A stretch of DNA of 64,000 bases from Paraburkholderia flagellata (GCF_021390645.1 NZ_JAJEJT010000002.1:1488001-1552000); one strand, 5' to 3'; positions 45,299-54,871 are shown, numbered from the stretch's first letter. The notes: generated from the letters alone by a model not told the origin. Made by a program: numbers and translations.

Positions 45299-46081
45299 TC
45301 ACTGCAGATTCACGAAGAGCCCGCCATCGACGAGCAGCGCTGCGCCCGTCACATAGCGCGCGCGGTCCGAAGCGAGAAACACCACGCATTCGGCCACGTC
45401 CTCGGGTGCGCCCAGCCGCCCCAGCGGAATGCGCTTTTCGAAGTACTCACGCTTGCTTTCGTCGCTCAAATCTTCGGCGTTCAGGTCGGTGGCGATGGTG
45501 CCGGGCATCACCGAATTGCAGCGTATGCCAAAGGGTCCGAGCGCAATCGCGCACGACTGCATGAGCGAATGCACACCGGCTTTGGTGGGCGTGTAGTGCG
45601 TCTGCATGCCGCCGCCCACGAGCGCGCTGATCGAACTCGTCGCCACGATCGCGCCGCCCGTGCCTTGCTCCTTCATTTGCCGCGCAACGGCCTGGGTCAC
45701 ATAGAACGCGCCGTTCAGGTTCACCCCTATCGTGCGTTCGAGCACGGCGGGCGGCATGTCGAGAAACGAGTGGAACGGGCAGATGCCCGCATTGCTCGCG
45801 AGCACATCGACCTTGCCGAAGCGCTCCACCGTCTGGCGCACGAGGTCCACGCCGGTTTGCGGCGCGGCCACGTTGCCTTCCAGTGCAATCGCGCGGCGCC
45901 CTAGCCGCTCGATTTCGCCCAGCACCTCGTCGATCGCCGAGCGGCGGCCGTACGAGGCGTCGTTGTCGCCCCAGTAGTTGATCGCGACATCGGCACCCTC
46001 ACGGGCGCTTGCGATCGCAATGGCGCGGCCAATGCCGCGCGACCCGCCGGTGACGATCACCACTTTGTCCTTGAGCAGCAC
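45299..46081 (-). CDS. SDR, probable L-rhamnose 1-dehydrogenase
   Basis: 260 residues: VTGGSRGIGRAIAIASAREGADVAINYWG at the N-terminus, NAGICPFHSFLDMP, and the catalytic SSISALVGGGMQTHYTPTKAG. The NYWG segment after strand 2 and the FHSFLDMP loop are characteristic of L-rhamnose dehydrogenases. It oxidises L-rhamnose to rhamnono-lactone. Last gene of the second operon, 53 bases after the rhamnonate dehydratase. Confidence 0.85.
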   Translation of the reverse strand: MLLKDKVVIVTGGSRGIGRAIAIASAREGADVAINYWGDNDASYGRRSAIDEVLGEIERLGRRAIALEGNVAAPQTGVDLVRQTVERFGKVDVLASNAGICPFHSFLDMPPAVLERTIGVNLNGAFYVTQAVARQMKEQGTGGAIVATSSISALVGGGMQTHYTPTKAGVHSLMQSCAIALGPFGIRCNSVMPGTIATDLNAEDLSDESKREYFEKRIPLGRLGAPEDVAECVVFLASDRARYVTGAALLVDGGLFVNLQ

Positions 46082-46134
46082 GTGTTTCTCCTCGTCGCTT
46101 TTGATGAGCCTCGATCAGTGCACTTTCACCACGC

Positions 46135-47313
46135 CTAGTGTGTATAAGGACGCGAAAGTTTGCAGTCCGGATTAAGGCGAACGCCGAAGCCGGGCGCGTC
46201 CGGCACCTTGAGCCTGCCCTTCACCGGCACCGGTTCGTCGAGCAGGAGCGGCGTGAACATCGGCACCACCTTGTCGGCCTTCGGCGCCATCATGAGGAAT
46301 TCCGCGAACGGCGAGTTATGGCGCGTCACGACGAAGTGATAGCTGTACACCGACGAGCCGTGCGGCACGACCAGCACGTTGTGCGCATCGGCGAGCGCCG
46401 AGATCTTGATGAGTTCGGTCATGCCGCCGCACCAGTTCACGTCGGGCTGGATCAGGTCGCAGCAGCCCATTTCCAGCAGCATGCGAAAGCCCCAGCGCGT
46501 GGCCTCGTGTTCGCCCGTGGAGACCATCATGCCGCGCGGCACATTGCGGCGCAGTTCGGCATAGCCCCAGTAGTCGTCGGGCGGCAGGCATTCCTCGATC
46601 CACTTGAGGTCGTACTCCTTCGCGGCCTGGGCGAGGCGCGTGGCATAGCGCACGTCGAGGCTCATCCAGCAGTCGTACATGAGCCAGAAGTCGTCGCCCA
46701 CGCGCTCGCGCATGGTGGCGAGCAGTTCGAGGTTCTTTCTGAGGCCCTCCTCACCTTCCGCGGGACCGTGCAGGAGCGGCAGCTTGCCGCCAATGAAGCC
46801 CATTTCTTTCGCGAGGTCTGGGCGCGCACCGGTCGCGTAGAACATCAGCTCGTCACGCACGGGGCCGCCGAGCAGTTGATACACCGGCTCCTTGCGGATT
46901 TGCCCGAGCAAGTCCCACAGCGCGAGATCGACGCCCGAGATCGTGTTGAGCACGACACCCTTGCGGCCATAGTAGAGCGTGGCGTAGTACATCTGATCCC
47001 ACATCTTTTCGATGTCGGTCACGCGCTGGCCTTCCAGAAAGCGCGCGAGATGCTTCTCGACGATGAACGCGCCAATCTCGCCGCCCGTGGTCACGGCGAA
47101 GCCCACGGTGCCGTCGCTCGCCTCCACTTCCACGACGAGCGTGCCGAGCACGTCGATACCGAACGAGCGGCGGCTCTGACGATACTCGGGATAACGCGCC
47201 ATGGGCGTGGAAATGTGGTCGTCGATCCAGTGGCCGTCGGGTTGATCGTGATAATCGGCGCCGCCGCCGCGCACGGTGAAGGCTCGCACGTGTTTGATGG
47301 TTGGCATGGACAT
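46135..47313 (-). CDS. rhmD: L-rhamnonate dehydratase
   Basis: 392-residue enolase-superfamily enzyme. [70 protein letters not shown] and [12 protein letters not shown] closely match E. coli RhmD, including the His/Asp/Glu metal and acid-base residues of this subgroup. It dehydrates L-rhamnonate to 2-keto-3-deoxy-L-rhamnonate. AGGAG lies 7 bases upstream. The strong RhmD match is the best evidence that the cluster is for rhamnose and not fucose. Confidence 0.95.
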   Translation of the reverse strand: MSMPTIKHVRAFTVRGGGADYHDQPDGHWIDDHISTPMARYPEYRQSRRSFGIDVLGTLVVEVEASDGTVGFAVTTGGEIGAFIVEKHLARFLEGQRVTDIEKMWDQMYYATLYYGRKGVVLNTISGVDLALWDLLGQIRKEPVYQLLGGPVRDELMFYATGARPDLAKEMGFIGGKLPLLHGPAEGEEGLRKNLELLATMRERVGDDFWLMYDCWMSLDVRYATRLAQAAKEYDLKWIEECLPPDDYWGYAELRRNVPRGMMVSTGEHEATRWGFRMLLEMGCCDLIQPDVNWCGGMTELIKISALADAHNVLVVPHGSSVYSYHFVVTRHNSPFAEFLMMAPKADKVVPMFTPLLLDEPVPVKGRLKVPDAPGFGVRLNPDCKLSRPYTH

Positions 47314-47337
47314 GTGACGTAGCTCCTGTGTAGTGGA

Positions 47338-48684
47338 TTAACGCGCGCGCCGCACGGGCGGCTCGAACGACCGGGCCGCCGGCGTTGCGGCGCGCGGCGC
47401 GACGATGAGAATGAGCAGCGCGGCGGCAATGCTCGCGAGGCCGAGCAGTTCGAGGCCCGCCGCGTGTGAAGCGAAGTTCCGGTCAGCGGCGGCGCGCAGC
47501 ATCGGCGCGACGAAACCGCCCAGACCGCCGAGCGAATTGATGAGCGCAATGCCGCTGGCCGAAGCCGCGCCTGCGAGATCGCGCGCCGGGAAGGTCCAGA
47601 AGAGCGGCTGCGCAGCGATGAAGCCGCTCGCAGCACAACACAGGCCGAGCATCGCGATGATCGCGCCCGCTGTGCCGCCAAGGCCTCCTGCCAGACCCGA
47701 GACCGCAATGCCGACACCCGACATCACGAGCAGTCGCGCAGCCCATGCACGATGACCGCCCACGCGGTCCACACGGCGCGGCACGATCCACGTGAGCGCC
47801 ACGGCGCACAGCCAGGGCACGGCTGCGAGCAGGCCCACCTTCAAACCCACGGACGCGCCCACGAGCGAGGCCACCTGTTGCGGCAGAAAGAAGATCACGC
47901 CGTACACGCTCATCTGGATCAGCGCATAAATGCCGGCATAGGCGAGCACGCGGCGGTCGAATAACGCGGCGAGCGCATCGCGCGGACCGTGCGCGGCGGC
48001 CTCGCGCGCATCGAGCTGGATTGCGCTGGACAGCGCGCGGCGTTCATCTGCGCTCAGCCAGCGCGCATCCGTGGGCTTGTCGACGAGATACCAGAAGGCC
48101 CACACGCCCACGGCCGATGCAAGGCCGCCTTCCACGAGAAAGAGCCACTTCCAGCCCGCCAGCCCGAAGGTGCCGTGCATGTCGATCAGAAGTCCTGACA
48201 ACGGGCCGCCGAAGATGAACGCAAGCGGCGCGCCGAAATAAAACACGCCAATGGCGCGCGCACGCGAGGACTGCGGAAACCACTGCGTGAGGTAATAGAT
48301 GATGCCGGGGAAGAAACCCGCTTCGGCCACGCCCAGCAGGAATCGCAGCACATAGAACGAGGTGGGCGACTGCACCCACGCCATTGCCGCGGAAATCAGG
48401 CCCCACGTGACCATGATGCGGCACATCCAGATCCGCGCGCCCACGCGGTGCAGCGCGAGATTGCTCGGCACTTCGAAAAGCGCATAGCCGACGAAGAACA
48501 CGCCCGCGCCGAAAGCGAATGCCGCGTCCGACAGGCCCGTATCGTGCTGCAGCGCCTTTTGCGCGAAGCCGATGTTCGCGCGGTCGAGAAACGCGAGCAC
48601 GTACATCAAGAGCAGAAAAGGCAGGAGGCGGCGCATTGCCTTGCGGCAGGCGGCTTCTGCCAGGGTTGATGCCTCGGTCAACAT
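47338..48684 (-). CDS. MFS transporter, ACS family (RhmT-like)
   Basis: 448 residues with 12 predicted helices. The anion:cation-symporter hallmark is LLMYVLAFLDRANIGFAQ at helix 1; LGVAEAGFFPGIIYYLTQWFP follows in helices 4-5. This group includes phthalate, galactarate and rhamnonate permeases. Its place beside rhmD suggests uptake of L-rhamnonate or a related acid, so the regulon would have both a sugar ABC importer and an acid symporter. The ATG at 48684 has AGGAG upstream. Confidence 0.88.
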   Translation of the reverse strand: MLTEASTLAEAACRKAMRRLLPFLLLMYVLAFLDRANIGFAQKALQHDTGLSDAAFAFGAGVFFVGYALFEVPSNLALHRVGARIWMCRIMVTWGLISAAMAWVQSPTSFYVLRFLLGVAEAGFFPGIIYYLTQWFPQSSRARAIGVFYFGAPLAFIFGGPLSGLLIDMHGTFGLAGWKWLFLVEGGLASAVGVWAFWYLVDKPTDARWLSADERRALSSAIQLDAREAAAHGPRDALAALFDRRVLAYAGIYALIQMSVYGVIFFLPQQVASLVGASVGLKVGLLAAVPWLCAVALTWIVPRRVDRVGGHRAWAARLLVMSGVGIAVSGLAGGLGGTAGAIIAMLGLCCAASGFIAAQPLFWTFPARDLAGAASASGIALINSLGGLGGFVAPMLRAAADRNFASHAAGLELLGLASIAAALLILIVAPRAATPAARSFEPPVRRAR

Positions 48685-48780
48685 CGATGTCTCCTGTCGG
48701 CGCTTTTCTCTTACCACTGCGCCGTTATCGTGTTCCCGCGCGCTCAATCAGGCCCATGCGCGCGGGTCATGCTTCCCGCC

Positions 48781-49533
48781 TCAATACGTCGCGCGGCCGC
48801 CCGAAAGATCGAACACCGAGCCGGTGCTGAAAGCGCAGTCTTCGGTCGTGAGCCACACGATCATCGAAGCCGCCTCGTCCGGCATGAGGAAGCGGTTCAT
48901 CGGGATCTTCGCAAGCATGTAGTCGATGTGCTGCTGCGACATCGAATCGAAAATCTCGGTCTTGGCCGCCGCCGGCGTCACCGCATTGACGAGCACGCCC
49001 TTCGTGGCAAGCTCCTTGCCGAGCGACTTGGTCAGCCCGATGACACCCGCCTTCGATGCACTGTAGTGCGAAGCATTTGGATTGCCTTCCTTGCCGGCCA
49101 CGGAGGCGATATTGACGATGCGCCCATACCCCTGCTCGATCATGCGCGGCACCACGGCGCGGCAGGTGAGGTAGCTGCCGATCAGATTCACTTCAATCAC
49201 GCGGCGCCACACGTCCACGGGCAGTTCCCACGTGAGGCCATTGCCGCCCGTAATGCCTGCGCTGTTCACGAGCGCGTGAATCGCGCCGTGTGTCTTCACC
49301 GTTTGCTGCGCCGCTGCCTCGACCGAGGCTTCATCGGTCAGTTCGACCTTTACCACCGAAACGTTGCCAAGCTCCGACAATTCGCTGCGCGCGCGTTCGA
49401 GCCGTTCAGCGTCGATGTCCCACAGCGCGACCGCCGCGCCCGAACGCAGTGCACGTTGCGCCACGGCATAACCCAGTCCGCGTGCGCCGCCCGTCACCAC
49501 CATCACGCGATTCTTCAGATCCAGTTGATTCAT
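48781..49533 (-). CDS. SDR, probable 2-keto-3-deoxy-L-rhamnonate 4-dehydrogenase
   Basis: 250 residues: VTGGARGLGYAVAQRALRSG, NSAGITGGNG, and the catalytic SVAGKEGNPNASHYSASK. It resembles the dehydrogenase that converts 2-keto-3-deoxy-L-rhamnonate to 2,4-diketo-3-deoxy-L-rhamnonate. The ATG at 49533 overlaps the FAH-family stop (ATGA), so it is made together with the hydrolase that uses its product. There is no KDR aldolase in the window, which fits the diketo-hydrolase branch. Confidence 0.87.
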   Translation of the reverse strand: MNQLDLKNRVMVVTGGARGLGYAVAQRALRSGAAVALWDIDAERLERARSELSELGNVSVVKVELTDEASVEAAAQQTVKTHGAIHALVNSAGITGGNGLTWELPVDVWRRVIEVNLIGSYLTCRAVVPRMIEQGYGRIVNIASVAGKEGNPNASHYSASKAGVIGLTKSLGKELATKGVLVNAVTPAAAKTEIFDSMSQQHIDYMLAKIPMNRFLMPDEAASMIVWLTTEDCAFSTGSVFDLSGGRATY

Positions 49534-50393
49534 TGCGCCTGCCCTCCTTGTTCCGCCACGAGGCGTTGCTGTTGTTCGCCGAGCCCGCTCACGCCCAGTC
49601 GCATGGTCTGGCCTGCGCGCAGATAGACCGGCTCGGGCTTCTGCCCCATGCCCACGCCCGGCGGCGTGCCCGTCGAGATCACATCGCCGGGCTGCAGGCT
49701 CATGAACTGGCTGATATAGGAAACGAGCGTGGCCACGTCGAAAATCATCGTGCGCGTGTTGCCGTTCTGGTAGCGCTTTCCGTCGACTTCGAGCCACATG
49801 TCGAGCGCCTGCGGGTCGGCAACTTCGTCGCGTGTGACGAGCCAGGGGCCGAGCGGCGCGAAGGTGTCGTAGCCCTTGCCCTTGTCCCACTGGCCGCCGC
49901 GCTCGATCTGCCATTCGCGCTCGGAGACGTCGTTGACGACGCAATAACCGGCCACATAATCGAGCGCGCGCTCGCGCGGCACATTGCGCGCTTCCTCGCC
50001 GATCACCACGCCTAGCTCGACTTCCCAGTCGACTTTCTTCGCCCCCGGGGGAATCAGCACGTCGTCGTAGGGGCCAGCGATGGAACTCGTGGCCTTGAGA
50101 AAGAGCACGGGCTCCTTGGGTACGGGCATGTTCGATTCGGCGGCGTGGTCGGAGTAGTTCAGGCCCACGCAGACGATCTTGCCGACGTCGCCCACGCAAG
50201 GGCCGAGGCGGGTATTGGCGGGAACGAGCGGCAAGGTGGTGAGATCGAGTGCCGCGATTTCACGCAGCACAGCCGCGCCGAGGCGCTTGCCGGCCACCTC
50301 CGGAGTGACGCTGGAGAGATCGCGCACGCGCCCCTCGCTGTCGATCACACCCGGCTTTTCAGCTCCCCTACTGCCCCAACGGACCAGCTTCAT
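49530..50393 (-). CDS. FAH-family hydrolase, probable 2,4-diketo-3-deoxy-L-rhamnonate hydrolase
   Basis: 287 residues of the fumarylacetoacetase C-terminal family. KIVCVGLNYSDHAAESN, VDWEVELGVVIGEEARNV (metal-binding Glu residues), RGGQWDKGKGYDTFAPLGPWLVT and GDVISTGTPPGVGMGQKP are diagnostic. It would cleave the diketo acid to pyruvate and L-lactate, ending the pathway. First gene of the second rhamnose operon; the 50447-50499 element lies 54-106 bases upstream. Confidence 0.9.
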   Translation of the reverse strand: MKLVRWGSRGAEKPGVIDSEGRVRDLSSVTPEVAGKRLGAAVLREIAALDLTTLPLVPANTRLGPCVGDVGKIVCVGLNYSDHAAESNMPVPKEPVLFLKATSSIAGPYDDVLIPPGAKKVDWEVELGVVIGEEARNVPRERALDYVAGYCVVNDVSEREWQIERGGQWDKGKGYDTFAPLGPWLVTRDEVADPQALDMWLEVDGKRYQNGNTRTMIFDVATLVSYISQFMSLQPGDVISTGTPPGVGMGQKPEPVYLRAGQTMRLGVSGLGEQQQRLVAEQGGQAQ

Positions 50394-50431
50394 GCGGTGT
50401 CTCCTGATATTGGAATGCGTCGTTGACAGCC

Positions 50432-50499
50432 AATATAGGTGCGCCGCGATAGCCGAACAATCCGAAAGCCACATGGGGCAATAGCAAAACCGGATCGCG
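50432..50499. promoter_or_regulatory. LysR-type control region of the second rhamnose operon (copy B)
   Basis: CGATAGCCGAACAATCCGA (50447-50465) differs from copy A (44225-44243) at two of 19 positions. The similarity runs on without gaps to AAAACCGGATCGC near 50495. On the minus strand TATATT (50432-50437) is a good -10, with TTGTTC 17 bases upstream inside the element as a weak -35. Same orientation relative to its operon as copy A. Confidence 0.65.
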
Positions 50500-50540
50500 C
50501 CCCTTCAAGTGTTATGCGCCATAGGTGCGCAGATAAACAA

Positions 50541-50572
50541 AAGCCCGCGAACGCCTTGACGTTCGCGGGCTT
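50541..50572. terminator. Terminator hairpin after glpF
   Basis: Perfect 13-base arms AAGCCCGCGAACG (50541-50553) and CGTTCGCGGGCTT (50560-50572) around a 6-base loop, 40 bases beyond the glpF stop in its reading direction. AAAAC bases beyond it read as TTTTG on the minus strand, fitting an intrinsic terminator for glpF. Confidence 0.78.
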
Positions 50573-50612
50573 GGTGCACTGCAACGCGCCTGCGATGCAG
50601 GCACGACAGGTG

Positions 50613-51329
50613 TCAGTGCATCGCGTGCAGGTAATGATAGAGACCGGCCGCAGCCGCGCCGCCGGCGAGCGGCCCGAACACCGGAATCCAGGCATAGCGC
50701 CAGTCGCTGTCACGTTTACCCGGAATGGGCAACAGCGCGTGCATGATGCGCGGCGAGAGATCGCGCGCCGGGCTCATCGCATAGCCAGTCGGGCCGCCGA
50801 GCGAAATGCCGATGCCGAGCACAAGCAGGCCCACGGGCAGCGCATCGAGCGCGCCGAGTCCCACCTGCGGCGAAGCCAGATAGAGCACGCCGAGGATCAG
50901 CACGAAGGTGCAGATCGCTTCCGTCAGCACGTTGTGCCGCTTGCTGCGAATGGCGGGTGCCGTGCAAAACACCGCGAGCTTGATATCCGGATCGGCTTCG
51001 TTTGCGAAATGCTGTCGATACGCGAGCCACACGAGCAGTGCGCCCGCCATGCCGCCGAGCATTTGCGCCGCGATATAACCGCCAACCTTCGACCACGCGA
51101 ACTTGCCCGCGAGCGCGAGGCTGATCGTCACGATGGGGTTGAGGTGCGCGCCGCTGAACGAGGCCGTCACGTAGACCGCCACGAACACGGCCATCGCCCA
51201 GCCCATCACGATGACGATGAGGTCTGCGCCCTTGCCCTTCGTTTTCGCGAGCAGCACGTTTGCCACAGCGCCGTTACCTAGCAGCACGAGAATGGCCGTG
51301 CCGATGAATTCCGCAATATAGGGTGACAT
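50613..51329 (-). CDS. glpF: Glycerol facilitator-like aquaporin with altered NPA motifs
   Basis: 238-residue MIP-family channel of six helices. The two half-helix motifs are present but changed: NPI at 64-66 (GAHLNPIVTI) instead of NPA, and SPA at 186-188 (GYAMSPARD) instead of NPA. The selectivity-filter Arg after the second motif is kept (R189). Its place after glpK in glpR-D-K-F supports glycerol transport. Changes at both motifs are unusual and could alter gating or selectivity. Confidence 0.88.
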   Translation of the reverse strand: MSPYIAEFIGTAILVLLGNGAVANVLLAKTKGKGADLIVIVMGWAMAVFVAVYVTASFSGAHLNPIVTISLALAGKFAWSKVGGYIAAQMLGGMAGALLVWLAYRQHFANEADPDIKLAVFCTAPAIRSKRHNVLTEAICTFVLILGVLYLASPQVGLGALDALPVGLLVLGIGISLGGPTGYAMSPARDLSPRIMHALLPIPGKRDSDWRYAWIPVFGPLAGGAAAAGLYHYLHAMH

Positions 51330-51442
51330 GATTGTCGTTGTCTCTCTCTGCCCGCGCGGTGCATGCGCACGTGGCGCATGCGATCCCGCTTCGGGTTATG
51401 TTAATTAGTTATGCTTGGAAATAGAAAAACGGATTGCGCGGC

Positions 51443-52945
51443 TCAGTGTGAGTCGTCCGCCCAGGCCTTGGCCGCACGCACCGCACGCTGCCAGCCCGCG
51501 CGGCAGGCGTCGACCTGCGCGGATTTCATCGACGGCGCGAAGCGCCGGTCGAGCTTCCACTGGCTCTGCAACTCGCCCACGTTCTGCCAGTAGCCCGTTG
51601 CGAGGCCTGCGAGATAGGCCGCGCCGAGCGCCGTGGTTTCGGTGATCCTCGGGCGGACTGCGTCCACGCCGAGCAGGTCGGCCTGGAACTGCATGAGCAG
51701 ATTGTTCGCGCTCGCGCCGCCGTCCACGCGCAACTCGCCCACGCTGATGCCCGAATCCGCTTCCATCGCGGCCAGCACGTCGAGCGACTGGTATGCGATC
51801 GAATCGAGTGCCGCGCGCGCGAGATGCGCCGAGGTCGTGCCACGCGTCACGCCGAACAGCGTGCCGCGTGCGTGCGCGTTCCAGTGCGGCGCGCCGAGGC
51901 CCGCGAAGGCCGGCACGAGGTACACGCCATCCGTATGCGCCACGCTCGCGGCGAGCGCCTCGATTTCCGGCGCGCTCTTGATGATCCCCATGCCGTCGCG
52001 CAGCCACTGCACCACCGCGCCCGCAATGAAGATGCTGCCTTCGAGCGCGTAGTTGACCTCGTCGCCGATCTGCCAGGCAATCGTCGTCACGAGGTTGTTC
52101 TTCGACTCGATGGGCTTCGTGCCCGTGTTCATCATCAGGAAGCAGCCCGTGCCGTAGGTGTTCTTCACCATGCCCGTGCTCGTGCACATCTGGCCGAACA
52201 TCGCGGCCTGCTGGTCACCCGCGATGCCGGCCAGCGGAATCTTCGAGGCGAACACCGTGGTCTTGGTGGGACCATAAATTTCGGATGACGAACGGACTTC
52301 AGGCAGCATGCTGCGCGGAATTTCGAGCGCGTCGAGCAGCTCGTCGTCCCATTGGCGCGTGTGAATATTGAAGAGCATGGTGCGCGACGCGTTCGTCACG
52401 TCGGTCACGTGCAGTTCGTGCTTCGTGAAGTTCCACACGAGCCAGCTGTCCACGGTGCCGAACGCGAGCTTGCCTTGACGAGCCTTTTCGCGCGCACCGG
52501 GAACGTTGTCGAGAATCCAGCGTATCTTGGTGGCCGAGAAGTACGAATCGATCGGCAGGCCGGTCTTCGCGCGCACTTTCTCTTCGAGACCGCGCGCCTT
52601 GAGCGAGTCGCAGAAGTCGGCCGTGCGGCGGTCCTGCCACACGATGGCGTTATAGATGGGATGGCCCGTTTCCCGGTCCCAGACGATCGTCGTCTCGCGC
52701 TGGTTCGTAATGCCGATCGCGGCGATGTTGGTGCCGTTCATGCCTGCACGCGTGACGGCCTCGGCGGCCACGCCGGCCTGCGTCGACCAGATTTCCTGCG
52801 GATCGTGCTCGACCCAGCCAGGCTGCGGATAAATCTGCTCGAATTCCTTCTGGGCGATCGAAACGATGTTGCCCTGGCGGTCGAAAAGCATGGCGCGCGA
52901 ACTCGTGGTGCCCTGGTCGAGCGCAAGAATGTACTGTTCCTGCAT
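51443..52945 (-). CDS. glpK: Glycerol kinase
   Basis: 500-residue FGGY-family kinase converting glycerol to sn-glycerol-3-phosphate. [18 protein letters not shown] is the phosphate-1 motif, [29 protein letters not shown] the glycerol-binding block, and [16 protein letters not shown] and [22 protein letters not shown] the C-terminal ATP-binding motifs. Length matches the family (~500). The ATG at 52945 has GGAG 9 bases upstream. Middle of glpD-glpK-glpF. Confidence 0.96.
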   Translation of the reverse strand: MQEQYILALDQGTTSSRAMLFDRQGNIVSIAQKEFEQIYPQPGWVEHDPQEIWSTQAGVAAEAVTRAGMNGTNIAAIGITNQRETTIVWDRETGHPIYNAIVWQDRRTADFCDSLKARGLEEKVRAKTGLPIDSYFSATKIRWILDNVPGAREKARQGKLAFGTVDSWLVWNFTKHELHVTDVTNASRTMLFNIHTRQWDDELLDALEIPRSMLPEVRSSSEIYGPTKTTVFASKIPLAGIAGDQQAAMFGQMCTSTGMVKNTYGTGCFLMMNTGTKPIESKNNLVTTIAWQIGDEVNYALEGSIFIAGAVVQWLRDGMGIIKSAPEIEALAASVAHTDGVYLVPAFAGLGAPHWNAHARGTLFGVTRGTTSAHLARAALDSIAYQSLDVLAAMEADSGISVGELRVDGGASANNLLMQFQADLLGVDAVRPRITETTALGAAYLAGLATGYWQNVGELQSQWKLDRRFAPSMKSAQVDACRAGWQRAVRAAKAWADDSH

Positions 52946-53055
52946 GTCTCTCATCTCCGTGTGTACTAGTTGTGATTACGCGCCGCGGGGAACGGCGCGT
53001 GGGGGTCCGTGCATGGTGTTACGTAAAATCGCTTGCGTGGTGATGCCGGCGAACT

Positions 53056-54606
53056 TCAGTGCTGCGCGGTCGCCGTCGCGCTTGTTGCGGCAAACCAGTG
53101 ATCGATTGCGGCGGCCACGCCATTGAGCGTGCCCGGTGCGACATGCAGGCCCAGCTTGGAGCGGCGCCACAGCACGTCTTCGGCGCGCGTGGCCCATTCG
53201 GCGGCGCGCAGGTAGCGCAATTCGGCCTCGTAGATGCCAGGCGCGACTTCGGCGCCGAGGTCCGCAAGCGACTGCGCGTTGCCCACGAGACGCTCGGCGC
53301 GCGTGCCGTACGCGCGCGCGTAGCGGCGCGCAAGTGCGGCAGGCAGCCACGCATGGCGCTTCGCGAATGCCTGCGCAAAGGGCTCGAAACGCGCGTTCGC
53401 GATATCGCCGCCGGGCAACGGCGCACCCGCTGTCCACGAAGGCGCGGCATGGTCGAGCGCGCGGCACAGCATGTCCGAAGCTTCTTCCGCGAGCTTGCGG
53501 AAGGTCGTGATCTTGCCGCCGAATACCGAAAGCAGCGGCGCGCCAGGGGTTTCGTCGAATTCGAGCTTGTAGTCGCGCGTGACGGCGGACGCATTCTCCG
53601 CACCCTCTTCCTCGAGCAGCGGACGCACGCCCGAGTAGGTCCACTGCACGTCGGCGGGCGAAATCTTGCGCTTGAAATAGCGGTTGATCGACTCGCACAG
53701 ATAGCGCGTTTCGTCGCCGTCGATCGACACCTTCGCGGGGTCGTTGTGATACTCCACGTCGGTCGTGCCGATGAGCGTGAAGTCATGCTCGTACGGAATC
53801 GCGAAGATGATGCGCTTGTCCGGGTTCTGGAAGATGTACGCGTGGTCGTGATCGAACAGGCGCTTCGTCACGATGTGGCTGCCCTTCACGAGCCGCACGC
53901 TGTGTTGCGCACCGCGCCCGAGCGCGCCGTGCAGCACCTCGCCCACCCACGGGCCGGCCGCGTTGGCGATGGCGCGCGCGCGCACGTCGAAGATGCTGCC
54001 GTCCGGGCGGCGCAGGAGCGCCTGCCATTCGCTGTGCGCACCGTTCGCGGCATTCGTGCGCACGGCGGAAACCAGCTTCGTGCGCGTGAGGATTTGCGCG
54101 CCGCGCTCTTGCGCGTCGAGCGCGTTGAGCACGACGAGGCGTGCGTCGTCGACCCAGCCGTCCGAATACACAAAGCCGCGCTGGATCGAATCGATGAGCG
54201 GCTCACCCGCCGCATGACGGCGCATGTCGATGCCGCGCGAGCCCGGCAACAGTTCGCGCTTCGCCAGATGATCGTAGAGGAACAGGCCCATGCGAATGAG
54301 CCACGCGGGACGCAGGTTCGGCATGTGCGGCATGACGAAACGCAGCGGCCACATGATGTGGGGCGCCGCGCGCAGCAACGTTTCGCGCTCCTGCAGCGCC
54401 TTGCGCACGAGCCCGAATTCCTTGTACTCGAGATAGCGCAGCCCGCCGTGGATCAGCTTGGTGCTGGACGACGAGGTATGCGAGGCGAGGTCGTCCTGCT
54501 CGCAAAGGAGCACCGACAACCCGCGGCCGGCCGCGTCGCGCGCGATGCCCGCGCCGTTGATCCCGCCACCCACGACGAGCAGATCGTACCGGTTCTGTTG
54601 AGTCAC
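53056..54606 (-). CDS. glpD: Aerobic glycerol-3-phosphate dehydrogenase
   Basis: 516-residue FAD enzyme that oxidises sn-glycerol-3-phosphate to DHAP and feeds the quinone pool. The FAD-binding GxGxxG reads LLVVGGGINGAGIARDAAGRG; STKLIHGGLRYLEYKEFGLV and the C-terminal EEGAENASAVTRDYKLEF also match GlpD. The start is GTG at 54606. Longer frames upstream run through the GlpR operator array and are rejected for that reason. The ribosome site is weak (GGGA about 10 bases away). Confidence 0.93.
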   Translation of the reverse strand: MTQQNRYDLLVVGGGINGAGIARDAAGRGLSVLLCEQDDLASHTSSSSTKLIHGGLRYLEYKEFGLVRKALQERETLLRAAPHIMWPLRFVMPHMPNLRPAWLIRMGLFLYDHLAKRELLPGSRGIDMRRHAAGEPLIDSIQRGFVYSDGWVDDARLVVLNALDAQERGAQILTRTKLVSAVRTNAANGAHSEWQALLRRPDGSIFDVRARAIANAAGPWVGEVLHGALGRGAQHSVRLVKGSHIVTKRLFDHDHAYIFQNPDKRIIFAIPYEHDFTLIGTTDVEYHNDPAKVSIDGDETRYLCESINRYFKRKISPADVQWTYSGVRPLLEEEGAENASAVTRDYKLEFDETPGAPLLSVFGGKITTFRKLAEEASDMLCRALDHAAPSWTAGAPLPGGDIANARFEPFAQAFAKRHAWLPAALARRYARAYGTRAERLVGNAQSLADLGAEVAPGIYEAELRYLRAAEWATRAEDVLWRRSKLGLHVAPGTLNGVAAAIDHWFAATSATATAQH

Positions 54607-54629
54607 CCTGCTGTGTCCCTGAAAGAAAA

Positions 54630-54746
54630 ACGAACCTCGGAATGTTCGAATTCGAAATTTATCGAACATGAACGAAAAAGTAAAGGTTCGAATTTGCAAA
54701 TCAACGGGCGAAAGGCGAGCGTAAACGAACATGCTTTGAACGTTCG
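54630..54746. promoter_or_regulatory. GlpR operator array upstream of glpD
   Basis: About eight TTCG/CGAA half-sites stand in 117 bases. They include ATGTTCGA (54642-54649) facing TCGAACAT (54662-54669), the palindrome TTCGAATTCGAA (54645-54656), GGTTCGAA (54685-54692), ACGAACAT (54725-54732) and GAACGTTC (54738-54745). ATGTTCG and CGAACAT are exact halves of the E. coli GlpR operator. The array ends about 24 bases before the glpD GTG. Confidence 0.8.
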
Positions 54747-54871
54747 CGAGGCGCGAATGAAAACGGGGCGCTCGCGCGTTCCCACGAGGCAACGCGCCGG
54801 ATTTCAGATCGGAAATGGAGAAAATGCGCAGACGACGCGCTCAGATAAAGCGCGTCCGAAAATCCCGCGGC

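Noticed and set aside
42828..50393. L-fucose rather than L-rhamnose catabolism
   Set aside because: The mutarotase is RhaM-type, not FucU, and the dehydratase matches RhmD closely. Dehydrogenase, lactonase and FAH enzymes are similar in both routes and do not decide it.
54669..54792. A longer N-terminus for GlpD
   Set aside because: The extra residues are encoded by the GlpR half-site array and do not resemble GlpD; the GTG at 54606 starts the conserved FAD-binding region.
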